From NCBI GenBank assembly GCA_905479535.1, contig CAJQMW010000146.1, forward strand, positions 1 through 6,305: a stretch of DNA of 6,305 nt, written 5' to 3'. The notes below the pieces were generated by a model. That model had not been told where the DNA came from. It made no database searches and saw nothing but the letters and a program-made list of their open reading frames with translations. The position numbers were made by a program, and so were the translations under genes. Shown here piece by piece: positions 1 through 6,305 of the stretch; the first letter of the stretch is position 1; each line of letters begins with the position of its first letter. The stretch comes from an uncultured Maribacter sp. GTDB lineage: Bacteria; Bacteroidota; Bacteroidia; Flavobacteriales; Flavobacteriaceae.

Positions 1-1295
1 ATCATTAAATCGCCCTTGCCACCCTCCAATATACCTGCCTTTCCCATAATGGATACCGACGCAATATTCAGAAAAATGGTTTTTTTCTTTTTATCCTCAT
101 AAGGCTTGAGAAGCTCGTCTATAGTTTCATACGCTTGTTCACCGAAGGCATAATCCATTACAAATATAACAGGTTTTTCGCCATTAGGATTCTCCTTGAA
201 ATCATAACAACAAGCATCTTCGCTAAACTTCGCCGTATCGAATATCTGAACATCAATATTGGTTCCGGAAGTGTCATCCAACATTATCATTCCGTTGTTC
301 TCCGCCATTTCAACTACGCTGTTCCTTATGTTTGAGTTTTCTGGAACACTAAGTGCCTCATAAATTTTGAGCGAATTGGAATCGGAGAACCCTTCTTTTA
401 AGGCATTACGGGCAAAAAGTGAATTCATGACACTATGCATGTTCGCCGAAATAATATGGATGGGCCTGTTTAAAAGATTATTCCGTTTTAGGGCATCCTT
501 GATATTAGTCGCCCATCGCTCCCCATGAATGTGATGGCCCAACCTTTCTCGTAATAGCGCGCTGAACGTTATCGTTCTTTTATCGCCCGAAAGTTCCTCC
601 TCCAAGGATAGTTTTCCCAACCAGTAAACAATTTTGAGAAAACGGTCCGGATTGGTCTTGGTACTTAATTTTTCATATACCTCAAGAATTTCCTCAAAAG
701 ATCTTCCAAGGATATTGGCCGTGTGTATTATAGCAATTTCCCTCTCCGACAAGGAAAGTTCTTCCTCTTTGATACTGTTCGCCAGTTTTTGCCAATCTCG
801 AATAGTTTTTTCCGTATCGGGTATTAAAACCCTTTTACAAATTTTCTCGGACTCTATAAACAAAAAAGTGAGGTGCGTAAGGATATCGTAAATGTCCGAT
901 CTACCCCTAGTAATCTCAATGTTCATCTGTTCATCGTCAATTCGATAACAGTTTCGCCTTCTTTTTGGGGGGATAATCGGGTTTATATGGGAAATCCCAT
1001 AGCCTTCATCTGAAGTTAGGTTGATGAACCTGCATTGCTCGATACCTTCGGGGAGTCTTTCCAGAACATAAATAAGACCGTTGAGCTCTGCCTTTTCTTC
1101 TGCAACGGAACCATATATCTCTGGCCGTAACAATAACAATGCATCTTTCAAGGCTTCACCAGAAACTCCATTGGGCTTGTAGAACCCCCTGTTGAAAAGG
1201 TGCCGCATGGTAATATATAAGCGTTCAATGGCATTGGTGGATTCCTGAGCGCGGGTGGTTGTTACTGCTTTTCCCAATTGAAGAATTTCGAACAA
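1..1295 (-). CDS. Conserved Bacteroidetes protein, DUF6909-type, possible nucleoside phosphorylase-like C-terminus (partial, 3' end outside window)
   Basis: The minus strand is open from a TAG at 1322-1320 to the left edge, giving 431 complete codons if translation starts at TTG 1295. The first in-frame ATG (1208) lies inside what looks like the conserved N-terminus (RAQESTNAIERLYITMRHLF, residues 15-34), so a TTG start is preferred; the exact start is uncertain. Other visible blocks are the basic PPKRRRNCYR (109-118) and RGRSDIYDILTHLTFLF (130-146). No signal peptide or membrane segment is evident, so it is probably cytoplasmic. From memory this matches the flavobacterial family annotated DUF6909, which has no established function. 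Residues 375-431 contain DYAFGEQAYETIDELL followed by MGKAGILEGGKGDLM. This resembles the glycine-rich motifs of nucleoside phosphorylases and AMP nucleosidase (a GxGxxNA-like segment, then GxxGGL...GD). The gene lies 35 bases after the GH3 gene and is probably co-transcribed. The family call is moderately sure; the fold is inference. Confidence 0.72.
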   Translation of the reverse strand, partial: MFEILQLGKAVTTTRAQESTNAIERLYITMRHLFNRGFYKPNGVSGEALKDALLLLRPEIYGSVAEEKAELNGLIYVLERLPEGIEQCRFINLTSDEGYGISHINPIIPPKRRRNCYRIDDEQMNIEITRGRSDIYDILTHLTFLFIESEKICKRVLIPDTEKTIRDWQKLANSIKEEELSLSEREIAIIHTANILGRSFEEILEVYEKLSTKTNPDRFLKIVYWLGKLSLEEELSGDKRTITFSALLRERLGHHIHGERWATNIKDALKRNNLLNRPIHIISANMHSVMNSLFARNALKEGFSDSNSLKIYEALSVPENSNIRNSVVEMAENNGMIMLDDTSGTNIDVQIFDTAKFSEDACCYDFKENPNGEKPVIFVMDYAFGEQAYETIDELLKPYEDKKKKTIFLNIASVSIMGKAGILEGGKGDLM

Positions 1296-1330
1296 AACTA
1301 CGATTAAAATTTTTAAAATCTAAGCCGGCT

Positions 1331-2830
1331 CTAGTCCACTTTTTGCTCCTGTAGACCATCTGCCAAAACCCTATCGTTAGAAAGGCGTTGCACCTTGTTT
1401 TGTCCTCCTAACTTGCCCAATCCTTTCATGTACTCCCTAAACCCACCTATTTTTATAGGTGTGATTTTCAATGGTTGAAGTATTTTGCCGGAGATTAAAT
1501 CAAAATAATAGCTGTTTTGTTTTTGTAGGGATTTATCCAAGAGATCAATGAAAGTATTCAGATCGGTCGGTGCCTTCTCAAATTCGATAAGCCACTCATG
1601 ATAGGGCAGTTCGTCTTTCTCCGGGGTTATTTGTGGAGCTACTGTAAACTCATTGACCTTTGCATCGGTCTGCTTCATAGCTTCGGACATAGCCTCTTCT
1701 ACTTCCTTTGCGATCACATGTTCCCCAAAGGCTGAAATAAAGTGTTTTATTCTTCCTGAAACGATGATTTTAAACGGATTCCTTGAAATAAACCGGATGG
1801 TATCCCCTAAGTTATATGCCCAAAGTCCCGCATTCGTGGAGATAATCATTACATAATCAATATCTAGTTCGATGTCATTTAATGTCAATCTCTTTCTGTT
1901 TGCATTAAAAAATTCGTCCGCTTTTATGAATTCATAGAAAATACCGGAATTAAGTAAAAGCAACATGCCCTTTTCAGTTTGCGAATCTTGATATGCGAAA
2001 AAACCTTCGCTGGCCGGAAATAGTTCTATACTTGCCACTTTTCTACCTATTAGCTCCTCAAACTTCTTTCTGTAGGGTTCATAATTAACTCCGCCATAAA
2101 TAAAAAGTTCAAAGTTCCTAAAAAGGTCACCAATATCCCGATTGGTATTTTCCTGTAGCTTTTCAAAATACATCTGTACCCAGGATGGAATTCCCGCAAT
2201 AACGGTCATATCCTCATTTTTCGTCTCTTCCACAATAGCGCTGACCTTTGTTTCCCAATCGGCTATGCAGTTGGTTTCCCAGCTTGGCAACCTGTTTTTT
2301 TGGAGGTAGTTTGGTACATAATGCGCGGAGATTCCTGAAAGCCTGCCTAATTTAATGCCGTTTTTTTCCTGAAGTTCCGGACTGCCTTGTAAGAAAATCA
2401 TCTTCCCATCTACAAAGTCCGCCTTGCCGGTTTCGTAGATATAGTTGAGAATTGCGTTTCTGGAGGCCTCCACTTGATGTTTTATGGATTCTTTGGTAAT
2501 TGGAATATATTTTGCCCCAGATGTAGTCCCGGACGTTTTGGCAAAATAAATTGGTTTTCCTGGCCAAAGAATATCCTGTTTTCCATCCACAACGTCATTA
2601 ACATAAGGTTTCAGCTCCTCATAATCACGGATAGGCACTTTGTCCGCAAAATCTTCAAACGATTGAATGTGCCCAAAATCGTGGTCCAGGCCAAATTTGG
2701 TCTTACAGGCAGTATCAATGAGCTCTTTGAATACTTTTTTTTGGGTATCGATCGGGTGGTCTACCCATTTGGATGTCTTAATTGCTATTCTCTTCGCAAA
2801 AATCTTTGCTGCTAAAGCTTTTAGTGACAT
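1331..2830 (-). CDS. GH3 (auxin-responsive promoter) family acyl-adenylate-forming enzyme
   Basis: This 499-residue protein belongs to the GH3 branch of the adenylate-forming (ANL) superfamily. Plant members activate carboxylic acids such as jasmonate or auxin with ATP and join them to amino acids. Bacterial members are common in Bacteroidetes, but their substrates are mostly unknown. Visible motifs are the phosphate-binding loop KTSGTTSGAKYIP (98-110), YGGVNYEPYR (245-254), the adenine-site motif FPASEGFFAYQ (271-281), YNLGDTIRF (339-347), the hinge-region SGRIKHFISAFGEH (358-371) and the C-terminal KLGGQNKVQRLSNDR (473-487). All the blocks expected for an active enzyme appear present, and the length is normal for a bacterial member. 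There is no signal peptide, so it is cytoplasmic. The ATG lies 5 bases after the M23 peptidase stop, which implies co-transcription and perhaps translational coupling. The family call is firm; the substrate and the amine acceptor cannot be read from the sequence. Confidence 0.93.
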   Translation of the reverse strand: MSLKALAAKIFAKRIAIKTSKWVDHPIDTQKKVFKELIDTACKTKFGLDHDFGHIQSFEDFADKVPIRDYEELKPYVNDVVDGKQDILWPGKPIYFAKTSGTTSGAKYIPITKESIKHQVEASRNAILNYIYETGKADFVDGKMIFLQGSPELQEKNGIKLGRLSGISAHYVPNYLQKNRLPSWETNCIADWETKVSAIVEETKNEDMTVIAGIPSWVQMYFEKLQENTNRDIGDLFRNFELFIYGGVNYEPYRKKFEELIGRKVASIELFPASEGFFAYQDSQTEKGMLLLLNSGIFYEFIKADEFFNANRKRLTLNDIELDIDYVMIISTNAGLWAYNLGDTIRFISRNPFKIIVSGRIKHFISAFGEHVIAKEVEEAMSEAMKQTDAKVNEFTVAPQITPEKDELPYHEWLIEFEKAPTDLNTFIDLLDKSLQKQNSYYFDLISGKILQPLKITPIKIGGFREYMKGLGKLGGQNKVQRLSNDRVLADGLQEQKVD

Positions 2831-2835
2831 TCTTC

Positions 2836-3705
2836 TTAGTTAAAGTCTATGAAATCAAGTGGGTTTAAAGGGTTGCCATTATCCCACAGCTCAAAATGCA
2901 AGTGTGGTCCTGTAGTAAATTCTCCCGTATTTCCAACGGAGGCTATCACCTCGCCTGCACGTACTATGGAACCTTGTTGTTTGGCTAAAGAACCATTATG
3001 CTTGTAAACACTTAATAACCCTCCTTCATGTTCAATGATGATGACGTAGCCGGTCTCTGTAGTCCATTCTGAAAAAATAACCATTCCATTTGCAACGCTT
3101 TTGACCGGGGTATCTTTTGGTGCCACCACATCCACAGCATAATGTCTCTTTTCTGCATCATAATTCATGGATACCGTTCCTGATATAGGTGGAAAAAGTA
3201 TGAGGTTCCTATTGTCCGTGTTGCGCTCAAATAAGTTGTACTTATCCTCCAAAGCTACCTCGGCCCTAAGTAAGGAATCTTCTTTTATGGGAGTTAGATC
3301 AATTGAAGATGGGTCCAGTTTAAATTGTTGGAACAAGGAGTCCCTATTAGTTTCACTGTTTTCAATGTCCCCCTTGAGTACCATTCGAATATTATCCAAA
3401 TACCTATTGGTATAATTTAAGGTTCTCACCAATGAATCGGTCTTATAAGTAAGTTCGGTCGCTTCTTTTTTCAATTTAGTGGATGAATATCCAGGAATAT
3501 ATTCGCGTAAAGGGGTAAAGGCGATTAATAAGATAGTCAGGACAATTAAACCAATCATAAAAAGGGAGCCTGTTACAAAAACGTTAAGCCTACTTAGTTT
3601 AAAGGATATCTTCTCTTCAAAAGTATTTTCGTTCAGAATTACCAAACGATACTTGTGCAGTAGTTTCCGCTTTATTTCCTTTCTTTTCTTAACTTTTTTG
3701 GCCAT
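2836..3705 (-). CDS. Membrane-anchored M23 (LytM) family peptidoglycan endopeptidase
   Basis: The protein has 289 residues. A very basic cytoplasmic N-terminus (1-40) is followed by one transmembrane helix (about 42-64, ending TPLREYIPGY), a charged helical, probably coiled-coil stalk (about 75-165), and a C-terminal LytM domain (about 170-289). The zinc ligands appear to be H188, D192 (HYAVD) and H270 (HLHFE). The accessory catalytic histidines are H236 (VYKHN) and H268. The full LytM set is therefore present, so it should be an active metallopeptidase rather than an EnvC-like degenerate activator. The usual glycine in HxGxD is alanine here. By analogy with the family it would cleave peptide crosslinks of peptidoglycan in the periplasm while anchored in the inner membrane. 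It is the first gene of the minus-strand unit with GH3 and the DUF6909-type gene, and is divergent from tatA. The ATG at 3705 fits the conserved basic start and has a -7-like box immediately upstream. Confidence 0.93.
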   Translation of the reverse strand: MAKKVKKRKEIKRKLLHKYRLVILNENTFEEKISFKLSRLNVFVTGSLFMIGLIVLTILLIAFTPLREYIPGYSSTKLKKEATELTYKTDSLVRTLNYTNRYLDNIRMVLKGDIENSETNRDSLFQQFKLDPSSIDLTPIKEDSLLRAEVALEDKYNLFERNTDNRNLILFPPISGTVSMNYDAEKRHYAVDVVAPKDTPVKSVANGMVIFSEWTTETGYVIIIEHEGGLLSVYKHNGSLAKQQGSIVRAGEVIASVGNTGEFTTGPHLHFELWDNGNPLNPLDFIDFN

Positions 3706-3710
3706 TGTTA

Positions 3711-3718
3711 CAAAGATA
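3711..3718 (-). promoter_or_regulatory. Candidate Bacteroidetes -7 box for the M23-GH3-DUF6909 unit
   Basis: On the minus strand the sequence TATCTTTG matches the TAnnTTTG -7 consensus of Bacteroidetes promoters. It ends only 5 bases before the peptidase ATG, so transcription would begin at or almost at the start codon. I see no TTG -33 element at the expected 17-23 base spacing, which weakens the call. Confidence 0.4.
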
Positions 3719-3877
3719 GACTTACCAACTAATATAGGAATACTTCAATATAAAAATAAGTTCCAAACAGAATAGTTACGGTCTCTAAGTTTATACGTAT
3801 TAAAACACCTTTTTGGGTCAAGGCAATTAATATTTTAGGCTTACGTTAATATTCTAGTAACCTGATCCAGTTTTTTG

Positions 3878-3885
3878 TACCTTTG
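3878..3885 (+). promoter_or_regulatory. Candidate Bacteroidetes -7 box for tatA
   Basis: TACCTTTG is an exact match to the TAnnTTTG consensus and ends 22 bases before the tatA ATG, so the leader would be roughly 15-20 bases. The region where a TTG -33 element would lie (about 3850-3862) is AT-rich without a clear match. The position and the divergent gene arrangement support it; expression data would decide. Confidence 0.5.
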
Positions 3886-3907
3886 AGAACCGTAAATTGA
3901 TATACCT

Positions 3908-4093
3908 ATGACAATTTTAAATATATTTTTAGCAATCGGTCCGTGGCAAATAGGCATCGTTGTTCTTGTTGTTCTTTTATTATTTGGAGGCAAGAAAATA
4001 CCAGAATTAATGCGAGGTCTTGGTAGTGGCATCAAAGAGTTCAAGGATGCATCAAAGGAAGACGAAGCCATTGAGGAGAAAAAGAAAGAATAG
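3908..4093 (+). CDS. tatA: Sec-independent (twin-arginine) protein translocase subunit TatA/E
   Basis: This 61-residue protein has the standard TatA plan. A short N-terminus leads into one transmembrane helix (about 13-26) that begins with W13-Q14, matching the conserved polar position of E. coli TatA. Next come the FGGKKIPEL hinge (26-34) and an amphipathic helix (about 32-46, LMRGLGSGIKEFK), then a short charged tail ending in EEKKKE. TatA oligomers form the protein-conducting element of the Tat pathway, which exports folded proteins across the inner membrane with TatC. No tatC is visible here. Bacteroidetes often encode tatA apart from tatC, so this is not unusual. The polar residue is glutamine rather than glutamate, and the length is TatA-like rather than TatB-like. 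The gene appears monocistronic, with a divergent promoter region upstream and a strong terminator 24 bases after its stop. Confidence 0.95.
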   Translation: MTILNIFLAIGPWQIGIVVLVVLLLFGGKKIPELMRGLGSGIKEFKDASKEDEAIEEKKKE

Positions 4094-4117
4094 TTTCTTT
4101 AAGATTATACATTTTTG

Positions 4118-4158
4118 AAAAACGTCCCCTAATTAATTATGGGACGTTTTTTATTTTT
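4118..4158 (+). terminator. Rho-independent terminator after tatA
   Basis: A perfect 11-base-pair stem (AAAAACGTCCC at 4118-4128 with GGGACGTTTTT at 4141-4151) encloses a 12-base AT-rich loop and runs into a T-rich tail (TTTTTTATTTTTT). Because the left arm starts with A's, the hairpin could also work on the other strand, but no minus-strand gene leads into it. Confidence 0.9.
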
Positions 4159-4226
4159 TCAAGTACTGGGTTAAATCTAATGATTACCGTGAAAATTAAA
4201 CTTTTTCTTCCCTTTTTTCAACCGCT

Positions 4227-4251
4227 ACCCCTCGTTTTTAAGGGGTTTTTT
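4227..4251 (+). terminator. Second, weaker terminator-like hairpin
   Basis: ACCCCT (4227-4232) pairs with AGGGGT (4241-4246) around an 8-base loop and is followed by a run of T's to 4251. The stem is only 6 base pairs, but it is GC-rich and has a proper T tail on the plus strand. It lies about 70 bases past the tatA terminator, so it could catch read-through or end a short transcript. Confidence 0.5.
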
Positions 4252-4448
4252 CAGTTAGGCTATAGCTCAAGTAAACAGTATTCAAGCCTACACGACAAAA
4301 ATACTCTCTTTCACAACAAAAAATAATACGCTTTACGGATTAGGTTTAATTTCGAAATACTAAGACTGGATAAACACCCTTAGCTATGCGCTTAAATTTT
4401 AACGAAATTTTGTTGTCATCAATAAATGGCAGTCAAAACCCACTAAGC

Positions 4449-6305
4449 ATGAAGAATGGTATTGCCTGCTTTGTCTTTGTGTTTTTGCTTTCTTTCAATG
4501 CTGGGGCACAAAATTTTCAAGAGGAACTTTCTGAGGAAAAGACATTGGCCCAACAATCTCCAGAAAATAATTCGTACTCCCCTCCCATGGATGTTTCGGA
4601 GCGTGATGCTTTTGAGAATGCCGCTAATACGCAGGACATACCGCATCGAACTTTTGAAAATTTAGATGGTGTAGAAGACGGATATTACATCGTTGTAGGG
4701 GTTTTCAGTAAAACCGGGAAGCTTGGAAAACAAGTGCGGAAATTTAAGAGAAGAGGCTTTGATGCCGGATACCTTTCAAATCCTGATACGAACTTGAATT
4801 ATCTGTACTTGAATCGGTATGATTCATGGCAAAATGCCTTGGAGGACCGTAGCACGGAATTCAATGGCCGGTTCAGTGACGATTTATGGATTCTAAAGGT
4901 TACCAATACCCTAGAAGAAAATAGCGCTATTACACTTGAGGAAATTGATTACGATACGCTACAACAATCGGATATAGATAATACCAAAAATAACGCTCAG
5001 AAAATTAGTGTTACAAAAAACACCAAAAATACACCGCAAAGTAAGCTGGTGCAGCGGGCAGATGAATATTTTAACAAGATGTGGTACGCCGAAGCGGCGA
5101 AATTATATGAGCAGGCCTTGACTAGGGACAAAGACAATTATTCCTTTGAAACCCTTCAGAAAGCCGGTGACGCGCACTATTTTAATACCAACATGGAGCA
5201 GGCGCATAAATGGTATACTATCCTTTATGAGAATTACGAAAAGGAAATGTCCGCCGACAACATCTTTAAATATGCGCACGCTCTAAAAGGTTCCGGAAAT
5301 TATAGTCGCTCTAAACGATTGATGCGACTTTACAACAGAAAACTTAAGGATGAAAGTACAAGCTCCCCTGAACTACTTTCCGAATTTCAGCGTAATGAAG
5401 CTGTTTTGGATAATATTCTAAGTACACCTAAACAATTTGAGATTAAAAATTTAGCTGTAAATTCAGAATATTCAGAGTTCTCCCCAATGTTCCATAATGA
5501 AGATGAAATCGTTTTTGCTTCTGCCATGGATTCATCCTTTTTTCATACCAGACGGTATAAATGGAATAATCAACCCTACTTGGACCTATACACGGCAAAA
5601 CTTAACGAAGAGTCATCAGAACTAAAGAACGCGATAAAATTTTCAAAGAAGATAAATACCAAGTTTCACGAGGCCGCAGTAACCTTTTCTCCTGATAATG
5701 AAACAATGTACTTTACCCGTAATAATTATGGTAAAAAGCTTAGAAGGGATAAAAAAGGCATAAATCACCTTAAGATTTATAGGTCTCAAAAAAATGACGG
5801 GGAATGGACCGAGGCCACTGAGGTTTCCTTTAATAGTGACGATTACTCTACCGGACACCCTGCCCTTAGCAAGGACGGTAAGCAACTATACTTTGTGTCG
5901 GATATGCCAGGAAGCATAGGTGAGACCGATATTTTTGTCGTGGATGTCCTTGATGACGGAAGTTTTTCCGAACCCAAAAACCTAGGGCCAGAAATCAACA
6001 CGGAACAAAAGGAAATGTTTCCTTTTATAAATGACAAAAAGCTGTATTTCTCATCGAACGGACACGTAGGGCTAGGTGGTTTAGATGTCTACGAAATCGC
6101 TTTTGGGGAAGGGGATGGGTTTCTGGAAGTCCGTAATCTAGGTACTCCTGTTAACAGTAATAAAGACGATTTCTCCTATATCATAAACGAGGAGACCCAA
6201 AAAGGGTTCTTTGCCTCCAATAGGGATGGCGGTAAGGGTGGCGATGACATCTATTCCTTTAAAAAGCTCATCATAGAGGAAGTACCTGAAAACTTGAACG
6301 CCATA
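4449..6305 (+). CDS. Secreted SPOR-TPR-PD40 protein, probably an OmpA-family envelope protein (partial, 3' end outside window)
   Basis: The frame is open to the right edge, giving 619 residues from ATG 4449. The N-terminus is a clear signal peptide (MKNGIACFVFVFLLSFNAGA, cleavage expected after A20). A SPOR-like domain follows at about 77-152 (GYYIVVGVFS at 78-87 through DLWILKV). A TPR-type helical region spans about 200-298 (LVQRADEYF..., AEAAKLYEQAL). From about 330 there is a PD40/WD40-like propeller with at least five repeats, near 336-357, 402-424, 461-485, 516-540 and 568-590. They carry signatures such as HPALSKDGKQLYFVSD and ending strands such as ETDIFV and GLDVYE. In Bacteroidetes this TPR-PD40 layout usually ends in a peptidoglycan-binding OmpA domain, and such genes often lie beside PorP/SprF genes; neither can be checked here. 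It is probably periplasmic, bridging the outer membrane and cell wall. ATG 4386 is in frame upstream, but the signal peptide favours 4449. Confidence 0.88.
   Translation, partial: MKNGIACFVFVFLLSFNAGAQNFQEELSEEKTLAQQSPENNSYSPPMDVSERDAFENAANTQDIPHRTFENLDGVEDGYYIVVGVFSKTGKLGKQVRKFKRRGFDAGYLSNPDTNLNYLYLNRYDSWQNALEDRSTEFNGRFSDDLWILKVTNTLEENSAITLEEIDYDTLQQSDIDNTKNNAQKISVTKNTKNTPQSKLVQRADEYFNKMWYAEAAKLYEQALTRDKDNYSFETLQKAGDAHYFNTNMEQAHKWYTILYENYEKEMSADNIFKYAHALKGSGNYSRSKRLMRLYNRKLKDESTSSPELLSEFQRNEAVLDNILSTPKQFEIKNLAVNSEYSEFSPMFHNEDEIVFASAMDSSFFHTRRYKWNNQPYLDLYTAKLNEESSELKNAIKFSKKINTKFHEAAVTFSPDNETMYFTRNNYGKKLRRDKKGINHLKIYRSQKNDGEWTEATEVSFNSDDYSTGHPALSKDGKQLYFVSDMPGSIGETDIFVVDVLDDGSFSEPKNLGPEINTEQKEMFPFINDKKLYFSSNGHVGLGGLDVYEIAFGEGDGFLEVRNLGTPVNSNKDDFSYIINEETQKGFFASNRDGGKGGDDIYSFKKLIIEEVPENLNAI

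Larger units (their letters stand above)
4094..4448. other. Gene-free interval between tatA and the SPOR-TPR-PD40 gene
   Basis: These 355 bases hold the tatA terminator and a second terminator-like hairpin, with no convincing gene. Between 4252 and 4448 I see no clear TAnnTTTG/TTG promoter pair for the downstream gene, no tRNA and no obvious repeat. A 48-codon open frame at 4180-4326 runs through the second hairpin and is most likely chance. Confidence 0.6.

Noticed and set aside
634..891. 85-residue plus-strand open frame
   Set aside because: It lies antisense inside the DUF6909-type gene, whose long minus-strand frame has coherent protein-like composition; no independent support.
2474..2815. 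113-residue plus-strand open frame
   Set aside because: Antisense shadow of the GH3 gene, which is unambiguous in this region.
3479..3775. 98-residue plus-strand open frame across the M23 start
   Set aside because: Antisense to the conserved N-terminus of the peptidase; composition does not suggest a real protein.
3841..4071. 76-residue minus-strand open frame opposite tatA
   Set aside because: tatA on the plus strand matches a well-known family along its whole length; this is its shadow.
4180..4326. 48-codon plus-strand open frame beginning MITVKIKLFLPFF
   Set aside because: It runs through the second terminator-like hairpin, has low-complexity Phe/Leu/Ser-rich composition and shows no recognisable family; most likely chance in an AT-rich intergenic stretch.
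4456..4665. 69-residue plus-strand open frame with hydrophobic start
   Set aside because: Out of frame with the long secreted-protein gene, whose signal peptide and SPOR-like domain lie in the other frame.
5641..6290. Recurrent similar segments in the secreted gene, considered as DNA repeats
   Set aside because: They are diverged PD40 protein repeats with little nucleotide identity, not a DNA repeat or CRISPR-like array.

Overview
The window looks like core chromosome from a marine-type member of the Flavobacteriaceae (Bacteroidetes). The evidence is the moderately AT-rich composition, the lack of Shine-Dalgarno sites, TAnnTTTG-type -7 promoter boxes, and gene families typical of that group: a GH3-family adenylating enzyme beside a membrane M23 peptidase, and a large secreted TPR/PD40 protein of the kind that usually ends in an OmpA domain. 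This assignment rests on family recognition, not on a database search.

Layout. Three genes on the minus strand form one tight unit, read from right to left: an inner-membrane LytM/M23 peptidase (3705-2836), a GH3-family acyl-adenylate enzyme (2830-1331, 5 bases later), and a large conserved protein of the type I recall as DUF6909 (from about 1295, running off the left edge). The third gene is open to the window edge on the minus strand. It has no ATG near its conserved N-terminus and probably starts at TTG. A 202-base divergent intergenic region (3706-3907) separates this unit from tatA on the plus strand (3908-4093). tatA is followed by a strong hairpin terminator (4118-4158) and a second, weaker terminator-like hairpin (4227-4251). 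After a gene-free stretch, a secreted SPOR-TPR-PD40 protein starts at 4449 and runs off the right edge.

How the genes relate. Four of the five act at or across the cell envelope or are linked to one that does: peptidoglycan cleavage (M23), Tat protein export (TatA), and a periplasmic or outer-membrane-associated scaffold (SPOR/TPR/PD40). The GH3 enzyme and its downstream partner are presumably cytoplasmic and co-transcribed with the peptidase; their substrates are unknown. The most interesting lead is that the end of the visible DUF6909-type protein carries motifs resembling the nucleoside phosphorylase/AMP nucleosidase fold, which would place a putative nucleoside-handling protein behind an AMP-releasing ligase. 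I found no mobile element, CRISPR array, tRNA or rRNA.
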